Source of the DNA: Emticicia sp. BO119
Lineage (GTDB): Bacteria; Bacteroidota; Bacteroidia; Cytophagales; Spirosomataceae
NCBI RefSeq assembly: GCF_013912375.1
Contig: NZ_JACETV010000003.1
Span: 1 to 64,000 of the forward strand
DNA: 64,000 nt
Reading direction: 5' to 3'
Position 1 is the first letter of the stretch, and each line of letters opens with the position of its first letter. The notes below the pieces were generated by a model. It did not search any database, was not told the origin of the DNA, and saw nothing but the letters and a program-made list of their open reading frames with translations. Below are positions 52,999 through 61,272 of this stretch, in pieces. A program made the translations under genes and the position numbers.

Positions 52999-53712
52999 AT
53001 GAACACAAGATACATAACTGCTACTTTACTTTTATTGATTTCAGAATTTTTTCTGATTGAACTCCCAGAAAAAGAGAGTGTTTTCTGGATTGCTATTGCA
53101 AGAATTATTGCAGCTATTGTATTGACAGTCTGGTATTATCAACATCGCAAACCATTATCTACCTTAATTGACAAACTTTTTATTCTGACCCTTATCATTC
53201 CTGTTCTTATTTCTTTATGTGTAATATTCTTTCCGCCACTCATAAGAGATTTTAATCTGATTGCCCATGCGTGTATTGTCTGTCTCTGGGCGGTTATTTT
53301 CAGGCTGATGGGGTCAAAGATACGAATAGAGGGGTCTTCTTATAAATTATTGAAGATTGTTCCTATTTATGCGTTGGTGCCTATTTTGTTTTATATTTTC
53401 TCTTTACATGCTTTAGTGCCATATCTTGATAAAATTCTACTGATTATCTATACTTTTATTTATCTCTACGCCAATACATTAGCCTCATTTTTACCTATCA
53501 ATGAAACCGATAAGTTCTGGATCCGGTGGGGTGTTATATTGATGGCTTTTGCTAATTATCTTGTTTTCTACAGCATTTTTGTTGAACAGCTTCCCTGGTT
53601 GGGTTTTATACCCAGAACCGTAGTAGTTGTAGCCAGATGTATCCTGATTTTAGGCATGGTTGACTACTTTACGGCCAAAAAATCTGCTTCTGTACAAGGG
53701 GCAGTTATGTGA
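52999..53712 (+). CDS. Polytopic membrane protein of unknown function
   Basis: A 237-residue protein with about seven transmembrane segments, rich in Leu, Ile and Phe, resembling YhhN-type membrane proteins in its hydrophobic pattern, though no motif fixes this. The stop codon TGA lies in the first bases of a palindromic repeat. It probably is transcribed on its own. Confidence 0.65.
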   Translation: MNTRYITATLLLLISEFFLIELPEKESVFWIAIARIIAAIVLTVWYYQHRKPLSTLIDKLFILTLIIPVLISLCVIFFPPLIRDFNLIAHACIVCLWAVIFRLMGSKIRIEGSSYKLLKIVPIYALVPILFYIFSLHALVPYLDKILLIIYTFIYLYANTLASFLPINETDKFWIRWGVILMAFANYLVFYSIFVEQLPWLGFIPRTVVVVARCILILGMVDYFTAKKSASVQGAVM

Positions 53713-53824
53713 TTGAGTGAATGAGTGGTTGATCTAACCTTGAATATTGAATTAGCGGATTTTACATAATTATTCGTTAATTCACCATTCTCTAATTCGC
53801 AATTAATCACTCATTCACTCAATT
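53711..53824. repeat. GATTGAGTGA-ended palindromic element
   Basis: GATTGAGTGAATGAGTGGTT (from 53711) and AATCACTCATTCACTCAATT (to 53824) are near-perfect inverted ends around an AT-rich core. They share the GATTGAGTGA type of end with the element at 22345-22540, indicating a dispersed family. Confidence 0.6.
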
Positions 53825-53825
53825 C

Positions 53826-55226
53826 TTACGTATGTATTGGTCTGTTATCTGTTGCCGCTAAAGCTGCTTCTTTCACAGCTTCCATATAGGTAGGATGTGC
53901 ATGAGAGGTGCGGGCAATATCTTCTGCACTGGCTCTGAACTCCATTGCCATTACGGCTTCGGCAATCATATCTGCGGCCCTTGCTCCTATGATATGCACA
54001 CCTAATACTTCGTCAGTTTCTTTGTTGGCCAAAATCTTTACCAAACCATCGGTATCTCCACTGGCGGTAGCACGGCCAAGTGCTTTAAACGGAAACTGCC
54101 CTGATTTGTAGCTAATACCTTTGGCTTTCAGTTCTTCTTCCGTTTGTCCGACAGATGCCACCTCTGGCCATGTATAAACTACGCCCGGAATCAAATTATA
54201 ATTAATATGTGGTTTCTGCCCGTTCATGGTTTCGGCTACCAGCACGCCTTCCTCTTCAGCTTTATGTGCCAGCATGGCTCCACGTATTACGTCACCAATG
54301 GCATAGATACCTTTTATGTTTGTTTCAAGCGTATGTTCGTCAACTACAACTTTGCCCCTATCTGTAGCTACGCCTACGGCTTCGAGGTTTAATCCATCAA
54401 CATACGCTCTTCTACCAATACAAACCAAACAGTAATCACCTTTAATCTCTACAGGTTTTCCGTCTGCACCATCGGCAGATACCAACACTTCTTCACCCAG
54501 ATTCTCAATTCTGGTTACTTTGGTATTAAAGTAAAAATCAGTACCTAATTTTTTCACTGCCTTCTGCAATTCTTTCCCCATTGTTTTATCCATTGTCGGA
54601 ATCATTGAATCGGCAAACTCCACAAAAGTTACTTTTGCACCTAACCGGGCATATACCGAGCCTAATTCTGCGCCTATCACTCCTGCTCCTATCACTATGA
54701 GGTGTTTAGGGATTTCTGTCAGGCTTAAGGCTTCTGTACTGGTAATAATTCTTTTTTTATCATAATTCATAAAAGGCAGAATCGTTGGTTTCGAGCCTGT
54801 GGCAATAATTACTTTTCCGGTAGTTATCTGCTCTTCTGAATTATCTGCTTTTTTTATTTTAATGGTATTTTTATCGACAAACGACCCAAAACCGTTATAA
54901 ACTGTAATTTTGTTTTTCTTCATCAGGAAATTAATCCCACCATTCATTTTTTCTACGACACCTTTTTTACGAGCCATCATCTGTTCTATATTTACTTTGG
55001 GAGCAGGTATATCAATGCCGTGTTCGGCAAAGTGGTGAGCCGCATTGTAAAAATGCTCCGACGAATCGAGCAATGCCTTCGAAGGAATACAGCCTACGTT
55101 CAGACAAGTGCCTCCTAAAACATTGTATTTTTCAATAATGGCGGTTTTCATACCTAACTGGGCAGCTCTGATAGCTGCCACGTATCCTCCAGGGCCTGAG
55201 CCTATCACCGTAACATCGTATTGCAT
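53826..55226 (-). CDS. lpdA: Dihydrolipoyl dehydrogenase
   Basis: A 466-residue protein starting at MQYDVTVIGSGPGG (a TTG 27 bases upstream is unlikely). It has the FAD motif GSGPGGYVAA, redox-active pair GGTCLNVGC, NAD-binding GAGVIGAELGSVYARLG and the C-terminal dimer interface with HAHPTYMEA (catalytic His). It re-oxidises lipoamide in 2-oxo-acid dehydrogenase or glycine cleavage complexes. It is 35 bases downstream of a membrane-protein gene on the same strand. Confidence 0.95.
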   Translation of the reverse strand: MQYDVTVIGSGPGGYVAAIRAAQLGMKTAIIEKYNVLGGTCLNVGCIPSKALLDSSEHFYNAAHHFAEHGIDIPAPKVNIEQMMARKKGVVEKMNGGINFLMKKNKITVYNGFGSFVDKNTIKIKKADNSEEQITTGKVIIATGSKPTILPFMNYDKKRIITSTEALSLTEIPKHLIVIGAGVIGAELGSVYARLGAKVTFVEFADSMIPTMDKTMGKELQKAVKKLGTDFYFNTKVTRIENLGEEVLVSADGADGKPVEIKGDYCLVCIGRRAYVDGLNLEAVGVATDRGKVVVDEHTLETNIKGIYAIGDVIRGAMLAHKAEEEGVLVAETMNGQKPHINYNLIPGVVYTWPEVASVGQTEEELKAKGISYKSGQFPFKALGRATASGDTDGLVKILANKETDEVLGVHIIGARAADMIAEAVMAMEFRASAEDIARTSHAHPTYMEAVKEAALAATDNRPIHT

Positions 55227-55261
55227 GAGATTAGATTTATATTCTTTGGTCAAATGTATGC

Positions 55262-56947
55262 TTAATAATTATCAACTCTGATGATCTGCTCTGAAATTTT
55301 CCACTCAGCTTGCTGATTTCCATCAATAAATACCATTCCCACATGATACTCTCCGGCCGGAATCGCATTTTTGAAATACTCGTACTTCACACCGAATCCT
55401 GTTTTGTCATAAAACAAACTTCTATGTTTAATGAGACCTCTGATACCGTTAAAGGTTGGGGTAGCTCCAAAAAAATACATCTGATTCGTAGAATCGCTGA
55501 GAATAAAACCATAGCGTTCTTTATATTTCCTGTCGGTATCTTTCGGATTCTCTGGATTATACTGTATTAATGTAGCAAAATGTTCAGCAGATTTTTCTAA
55601 AACAAAGTTAGTTTTTTCACATTTACTTCTGTCAAAAACCTGATTGCCCAAAGGTGTTTCAGGCAAAATATACCACCCTTTGCTGATAAATCGGCGGGTT
55701 TGGTTGTTATGTCTTTCGTAAAAAGCCTGTCCTTCCTGTGCTGTAAGAAATGACCAGTACTGATGATTTTGAAAATTAACAACATCAGCCTCAAAAGTTG
55801 ATTTAATGAGCTGAAAGCTAATCAGATTTTTTTCTGCCGATTTATACCAGATACCTACACTATAGAAAACAAATACACTCAAAGTAGCCAGCCGGAAGTA
55901 TTGATTTATTTTAAACTGCACCAGAAACAGGTATATAGTGGCAATAAAAAGAATTGAATAGTTTTTATACCAGTCAGGAATTTCTACTTTATGAATGGCA
56001 CGCACCACGGCGGTCATCATGGCTGTAGCTGCTAAAAACAGAAATACCCCCAGACAAAACAACAGGACGTTGTTCTGGACAGGTTTGAATCTGTTTTGTA
56101 TCAGTTTAAAGAAAAAATAGCCAAAGTAGGCCACTATTCCGATGACGGCAATAATGCCAAAAACAACCGATATGGAATTAATCTCAGTCAGGAAAGCCGC
56201 CCCTAAAAAGCGGAAGGCATATAGAAAAGTATTACCATTGAGTTTAGCTTCTTCCGAGTTCATGTGGAAACCACTAAAATAGATAGCCAGACTCAGGGCA
56301 TAAACAATAGATGTATAAATAACCTGACGGAATCTTTGCCGGAGCAATAGCAGGATGATAGCCACTAAGAAAACCACAATGCCATTACCATTAGAAAAGG
56401 TAGCAAAAAAACCTGCGATCCATATCAGATAAGTATGTTTTGGAGAAGCAAAACAAGCCAGATATAAAGTAAGCACAGCCAGAAAAATAATGCTCATATT
56501 GGGCACTCCATAACTGACAATACTATTATGCATGAACTGGTACTGAAACAGTAAAAAAGGGATTGGCAGGAAATATACCCATGTGAGTGTTGTGCGCCTG
56601 AAAGCCAAAGCATATACCGTAAAAATGCCGAAAAGACTTATATTACCGATCAGTATCAGGTCTTTGAAATTCAGATTGCCCTCTAACTGAAACAAACCCA
56701 GCAATACGGCTCTGAAATAAATAAATCGGTGCTGATTATGCTGCATCAACAGCATTCTGATTTTATCTATAAGCGTGTCTTTCTGAAAATAGTGTTCGAG
56801 GTAATCGAATCCCCAGAAAAAATCATCGTAGAAAGGTACGTTGGAAGAAAAATGAAGTATGATGTAACAATAAAAAATGATTGGAAGGATTCCAATAAGA
56901 ATAACGGAATTTTTAAATCGGGAAAGGAAAGTGAGAAACCGGGTCAT
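55262..56947 (-). CDS. Large polytopic membrane protein of unknown function
   Basis: A 561-residue protein with about ten transmembrane segments in the first 370 residues and a soluble, beta-rich tail of about 190 residues. The N-terminal loop (FYDDFFWGFDYLEHYF) after the first helix carries acidic residues where GT-C glycosyltransferases keep a catalytic Asp, so a membrane glycosyltransferase is plausible; this is inference. It is upstream of lpdA and may be co-transcribed, without an obvious functional link. Confidence 0.65.
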   Translation of the reverse strand: MTRFLTFLSRFKNSVILIGILPIIFYCYIILHFSSNVPFYDDFFWGFDYLEHYFQKDTLIDKIRMLLMQHNQHRFIYFRAVLLGLFQLEGNLNFKDLILIGNISLFGIFTVYALAFRRTTLTWVYFLPIPFLLFQYQFMHNSIVSYGVPNMSIIFLAVLTLYLACFASPKHTYLIWIAGFFATFSNGNGIVVFLVAIILLLLRQRFRQVIYTSIVYALSLAIYFSGFHMNSEEAKLNGNTFLYAFRFLGAAFLTEINSISVVFGIIAVIGIVAYFGYFFFKLIQNRFKPVQNNVLLFCLGVFLFLAATAMMTAVVRAIHKVEIPDWYKNYSILFIATIYLFLVQFKINQYFRLATLSVFVFYSVGIWYKSAEKNLISFQLIKSTFEADVVNFQNHQYWSFLTAQEGQAFYERHNNQTRRFISKGWYILPETPLGNQVFDRSKCEKTNFVLEKSAEHFATLIQYNPENPKDTDRKYKERYGFILSDSTNQMYFFGATPTFNGIRGLIKHRSLFYDKTGFGVKYEYFKNAIPAGEYHVGMVFIDGNQQAEWKISEQIIRVDNY

Positions 56948-56981
56948 ACAAAATCTTTGGCTATAAACAACGATAATATTT

Positions 56982-57101
56982 GGCTAAAGCCGATATAGAT
57001 TATTATTGCTTTTTACCCCCATTTAAAAATGGGCGGATGCCGCGCGGGCTATTGATTCAATTGTCTGTACGCTAAAATTGAAACACGTAATCGGCTTTAG
57101 C
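56982..57101. repeat. GGCTAAAGCC-type inverted-repeat element
   Basis: GCTAAAGCCGAT (56983-56994) and ATCGGCTTTAGC (57090-57101) are exact inverted copies. An inner hairpin CCCATTT/AAATGGG lies at 57018-57033. The GGCTAAAGCC core is shared with 1491-1500. Confidence 0.55.
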
Positions 57102-57177
57102 AGACGCCACGCGACCAAAACTTAAGCCAGACATCGTTTCATTTGTGAAAATAAATTTAAGACAAATCCACAGATAA

Positions 57178-57221
57178 AATCCAGTAAATAAAAATCAGTA
57201 CTGACTTTTATTCACTGGATT
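57178..57221 (-). terminator. Terminator hairpin of the sigma-54 regulator gene
   Basis: A 22-bp stem without loop base pairing lost: two A-C mismatches on the plus strand become G-U pairs in minus-strand RNA, so the structure is formed by the transcript of the regulator gene that stops at 57240. Confidence 0.65.
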
Positions 57222-57239
57222 CACAATATTCATCGCGTA

Positions 57240-58403
57240 TTAAAATCCTATTCCTGCATATAGTTTTACGTCATCAAGGGTAATAGTGGGGCCACACATA
57301 ATTACCAGACGCTCAACTACGTTGCGTAACTCACGCACGTTGCCTGTCCAGGGCAAACTTTTCATATACTCCATGGCATCAGGTTCAAATTCTTTTACGG
57401 CATCGCCATATTCGTCGGCAACATCATGCAAAAACTTATCAGCCAGAAGGGGAATATCAGTTTTACGGTCGGTCAGGGCTGGTACGTGAATCGGAATTAC
57501 GTTCAGGCGGTGGTATAAGTCTTCACGGAAGTTTCCTTCTGCAATTTCTTTTTTCAGGTCTTTGTTTGTAGCGGCAATGACACGCACATTTACTTTTATC
57601 TCTTTGTCTCCACCTACCCGTGTAATCTTGCTTTCCTGCAAGGCTCTCAGCACTTTGGCTTGTGCCGAAAGGCTCATATCGCCAATTTCATCAAGAAAAA
57701 GCGTACCGCCATCTGCCTGTTCAAATTTACCGATTCTCTGTTTGATTGCTGAAGTAAAAGCACCTTTTTCATGTCCGAAAAGCTCACTTTCAATCAATTC
57801 TGACGGGATTGCCGCACAGTTTACTTCTACAGATGGTTGGTTACAACGGTTACTTTTTTCATGAATCTGCTTGGCAACCATTTCTTTTCCGGAGCCATTT
57901 GGCCCTGTAATGAGCACACGGGCTTCGGTAGGTGCAACACGGTCAATGGTATCCTTTACTTTTTTGATCAGGTCTGACTCCCCGACAATCTCATTGATTT
58001 TATAGATTCTGCGTTTCAGTGTCTTGATTACCTCCACGTCTTTGCTCTTTTCTATGGCATTGCGTACCGTTACAAGCAGGCGGTTTAAATCAGGTGGTTT
58101 GGTGATGAAGTCGAAAGCACCACGTTTAGTGGCTTCAACGGCATTTTCGACGTTCCCGAAAGCAGAAATCATGACAAACTGGGTCATTACACCTTCTTCT
58201 TTTGCTTTCAGTAACATTTCCAATCCATCTAACTTGGGCATTTTTATATCGCACAAAGCTACATCATAATGGGTTTTCAGCACCATTTCTAATCCTTCTT
58301 CGCCATCTTTCGCCTCATCTACTTCATATTCTTCATATTCCAAGATGTCTCTTAAAGCATCCCGAATACTCTTTTCATCATCAACAATTAATAATTTAGC
58401 CAT
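57240..58403 (-). CDS. Sigma-54-dependent response regulator without DNA-binding domain
   Basis: The protein has 387 residues. The receiver domain spans about 1-120 (D52 in CDIKMP, K in ITKPPDL). An AAA+ sigma-54 activator domain follows with Walker A GPNGSGKE, the sigma-54 loop as GAFTSA instead of GAFTGA, Walker B GGTLFLDEIGDM and RLNVIPIHVP. The protein ends at LDDVKLYAGIGF, right after the AAA+ lid, so the Fis-type helix-turn-helix that normally follows is missing. It may act from solution on sigma-54 without binding DNA. No kinase gene is adjacent. Confidence 0.9.
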   Translation of the reverse strand: MAKLLIVDDEKSIRDALRDILEYEEYEVDEAKDGEEGLEMVLKTHYDVALCDIKMPKLDGLEMLLKAKEEGVMTQFVMISAFGNVENAVEATKRGAFDFITKPPDLNRLLVTVRNAIEKSKDVEVIKTLKRRIYKINEIVGESDLIKKVKDTIDRVAPTEARVLITGPNGSGKEMVAKQIHEKSNRCNQPSVEVNCAAIPSELIESELFGHEKGAFTSAIKQRIGKFEQADGGTLFLDEIGDMSLSAQAKVLRALQESKITRVGGDKEIKVNVRVIAATNKDLKKEIAEGNFREDLYHRLNVIPIHVPALTDRKTDIPLLADKFLHDVADEYGDAVKEFEPDAMEYMKSLPWTGNVRELRNVVERLVIMCGPTITLDDVKLYAGIGF

Positions 58404-58864
58404 TTGGGTTTATTAAGGAGAGTGTAAAATTACGCAAATAAGGTATATCGATTTGTATGACGCAAAATAATGAAAAAATAATAGAAATCTTTAGTAAATT
58501 CTTTTAAAAATAGATTTTAACCGACGAAATTGTTTAAGATTTTATTAAATGATGTCACTTTTTCATAAACTACACCGCTAATCCGGTTATCTTTAGGTTG
58601 AAAGAAATATGCAGGATTCTAAACAGGTTATACCGCATATATAAAAACAGCAGCCGATAAAGCATTGTAGTGCCTGAAATAGCCGGTCTCAAAAAAAGTA
58701 TCATGTAATTTAAGAATTATTCGGAAATCTGATAAACGGAATTACGATTCATTTCAATCCTGATACAATTCAAGTACAATTTCTTATCGTTCGCCTGAAA
58801 AAAATTTACAGGCTAAACTCTAAATGATAATTTTGAATCATCAATCAAAACAAATAAATATTCT
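58404..58864. other. Divergent intergenic region
   Basis: No gene is visible. It holds a small GCCTG/CAGGC hairpin (58792-58812) and the promoter element for the GRAS gene. The rest is AT-rich without clear features. Confidence 0.45.
58828..58835 (+). promoter_or_regulatory. -7 element (TAATTTTG) for the GRAS gene
   Basis: It matches TAnnTTTG, 30 bases before the ATG. Confidence 0.4.
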
Positions 58865-59950
58865 ATGAAAACTGCCTTAGCAAGCACTCAAGTGATTCTG
58901 AAAGACCTGGCAAGCCGGATGCCTGACTCATTAACTGAAGTGGATAAAGCCTTACTGAATGATATTTACCATGAATCGTTAGAAGATTTAGATGAGCCGG
59001 AAGCTATGTTTACCTATACTCTGGCCAAAGCTATGCGGAAACATCTGACAGATGGGCAGTTGCAGGAACATATTTATTTACAACGTTTTGAGATTCCACA
59101 GATTCGCCTGTTTGAATTACTCATTCAGCAATTCCCACTGGCAAACCTTAGTCAGCATTGTACCAATACATTGTTGATTGATGTCCTGATAAACCATCCA
59201 AATCCGGTTTTGATGGATATTGGTATCGGAACGGGTTTTCAGGTAAGCAATATTATTGAAGGGCTTTCAAAAAAAGCTGACAACCAGATAAAATGTCTGA
59301 CTATTATCGGAATTGAGCCTTTTGCTGATGCGTTAAGAATGACCGAAGAGAATATCAAACGTGCCAGCCAGAATGCACCTTTTGAGATCAGATTGATTAT
59401 AAAAGAGGCATTTATTGAGCAAATGACACAAGAAGAGTTATCCCGGATGCTTCCGGCCGAATACGATGGCTTATATATAAATGCCTCTTTTGCCTTGCAC
59501 CATATCAGGTTGATCTCTCAAAGAAAAGCGGTGTTTGAGGTATTGAAAAATCTGAATGCAAATGCTTTTGTATTGAGTGAACCAAACTCTGACCACTTTG
59601 AGCCCTCTTATGAGAAGCGTTTTCAGAATTGTAAATATCATTATGGTTTACTGTTTCAGATTATAGATACGTTGCCGATTACAGCTACGGAAAAGGCTGC
59701 ATTGAAATTGTTTTTCAGCCGTGAAATTGATGACGTGCTCGGCAACACCGAGGAAGTGCGTGTTGAGAAACATTTTGCTACCGAACAATGGGTTGAGTTA
59801 CTGAAGGAAACGGGCTTTACACTTCAGAAACGCCAGGCTTCGTTTGAGTACCTTGAACTAAACGGAGCATATATAAAAACCGGTTTACCCGACAGATATG
59901 CCACCGATTTTAAAGGAGAAGAAATCACGAGTCTTTTCTGGGCGATTTAA
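58865..59950 (+). CDS. Bacterial GRAS-family methyltransferase-like protein
   Basis: A 361-residue protein. A helical cap (about 1-110) precedes a Rossmann methyltransferase core. The SAM-binding loop DIGIGTGFQ is at 118-126, NASFALHHI at 206-214 and SEPNSDH at 238-244. The later segments FSREIDDVLG (284-293) and EKHFATEQW (301-309) and the terminal LFWAI resemble the PFYRE and SAW motifs of plant GRAS proteins. Bacterial GRAS proteins have been proposed to methylate small molecules. It precedes an aminotransferase gene by 42 bases, so the pair may modify the same metabolite. Confidence 0.8.
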   Translation: MKTALASTQVILKDLASRMPDSLTEVDKALLNDIYHESLEDLDEPEAMFTYTLAKAMRKHLTDGQLQEHIYLQRFEIPQIRLFELLIQQFPLANLSQHCTNTLLIDVLINHPNPVLMDIGIGTGFQVSNIIEGLSKKADNQIKCLTIIGIEPFADALRMTEENIKRASQNAPFEIRLIIKEAFIEQMTQEELSRMLPAEYDGLYINASFALHHIRLISQRKAVFEVLKNLNANAFVLSEPNSDHFEPSYEKRFQNCKYHYGLLFQIIDTLPITATEKAALKLFFSREIDDVLGNTEEVRVEKHFATEQWVELLKETGFTLQKRQASFEYLELNGAYIKTGLPDRYATDFKGEEITSLFWAI

Positions 59951-59992
59951 TACCAACCAACAATCTATTGAAACTTTTCTAAAATTATAACC

Positions 59993-61144
59993 ATGAATTC
60001 GACAGAACAATTAATAGCATCTACAAACAAAGTACCCGATTACTCACAAATAGAACAAATGCTGTGCGCAGAATCAGGCTCTCATGACATCATGAGATTA
60101 CATTGTAACGAAACTGCTTTTGATATTCCACAAAACCTGAAACAACAGTTGGTCAACAAGATGGCTGAGGCGGCCTGGAATCGTTATCCTGATTTTCATC
60201 AGACACAATTACATACGTTAATAGCTAAAGAGGCAGGTTTATCGCCCGAAAATATCGTATTGGGTAATGGCTCGTCTCAATTGATTCAACAGATAATTAA
60301 TTGTTGTTCAAAATTTCTTTCAGAAGCCATTATTGAGAATCCAACGTTTACGCTCTATCATCAGATTTGCCAGAATGAGCGAATGCCTTACAGACAGTGG
60401 GATATATGGGAAGGCGGGTTCTTTAATCTGAATGCTTTCCCAAAGATCGCAGAACCCTCGCTGATTATTCTGACATCTCCTAATAATCCGACAGGAGCCA
60501 GTTTGCCTCTGACAACCCTGAAAAACCTGTTAGGCCAATATGCCAACTGTATTTTTGTTGTTGATGAGGCTTATGGAGAATTTGGCGGAGAATCTGCCTT
60601 AACTTTGGTGAATGAATATGCTAATCTGGTAGTTCTGAAAACCTTCTCGAAAGGCTACGGCTTACCAGCTATCCGCTTTGGCTATGCTGCCGGAAGTGCA
60701 TCGTTAATCAGCCTGATAAAAAAATACACGATTCCATTCACCATCAATGTTTTTACGGAAGTGGTCGTAACTGAAGCATTGAATAATCCGGTATTTATCA
60801 AAGCTTTAAAGGTAAATCAGGAGAGAGTCAAAAATCTTCGGGACTTTGTTTTGTATTTACTGAATGAAATGGCCGACGAAACTTCTTTCAAAGCATTGCC
60901 TTCTGCTTCAAACTTCATTTTATTATATTTTCAAGATACCCGTTTATTGGAGCAAGTCAAAAGCGTATTGACTGCAAGAAATATCCTGGTAAGTTACCCG
61001 CTTGCCCAATGCCTCCGCCTGACGATTGGTACTGAAGTAGAAATGAATACTGTTCTAAGGTTGATTAAATCGGCGTTGAACCAATATAACTCTTCTATTA
61101 AAGAGTTGCTGGCAATGTCATCCGAACATGAAGTAATATCATAA
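59993..61144 (+). CDS. Class I/II aminotransferase (HisC-like)
   Basis: A 383-residue fold-type I PLP enzyme. It has SPNNPTGASLP, VVDEAYGEF and FSKGYGLPAIRFGY, whose Lys should bind PLP; the family usually has SKAFGLAG there. N-terminal LHCNETAFDIP matches the substrate-binding region of histidinol-phosphate-type aminotransferases. With no other histidine genes nearby and a GRAS gene upstream, a specialised amine/keto-acid substrate is more likely than histidinol phosphate. Confidence 0.85.
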   Translation: MNSTEQLIASTNKVPDYSQIEQMLCAESGSHDIMRLHCNETAFDIPQNLKQQLVNKMAEAAWNRYPDFHQTQLHTLIAKEAGLSPENIVLGNGSSQLIQQIINCCSKFLSEAIIENPTFTLYHQICQNERMPYRQWDIWEGGFFNLNAFPKIAEPSLIILTSPNNPTGASLPLTTLKNLLGQYANCIFVVDEAYGEFGGESALTLVNEYANLVVLKTFSKGYGLPAIRFGYAAGSASLISLIKKYTIPFTINVFTEVVVTEALNNPVFIKALKVNQERVKNLRDFVLYLLNEMADETSFKALPSASNFILLYFQDTRLLEQVKSVLTARNILVSYPLAQCLRLTIGTEVEMNTVLRLIKSALNQYNSSIKELLAMSSEHEVIS

Positions 61145-61156
61145 AACCTTTATTAT

Positions 61157-61164
61157 TACCTTTG
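61157..61164 (+). promoter_or_regulatory. -7 element (TACCTTTG) for the crtD-like gene
   Basis: It matches TAnnTTTG, about 110 bases before the ATG at 61273, suggesting that this gene has its own promoter rather than being read only from the aminotransferase operon. Confidence 0.45.
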
Positions 61165-61272
61165 CGCTCTCTTAGAAAATTTTATCCGATAAGGTTTGCT
61201 TATTCTTAACGAACAAAAGTTAATCCTGTTTGTTAATAAGAAGCAAACTATATTGATTATTAAACTGACTCT

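Noticed and set aside
57240-58403. Direct link between the sigma-54 regulator and the dyads at 44883-44920
   Set aside because: The regulator has no DNA-binding domain and lies 12 kb away; nothing in the sequence connects the two.
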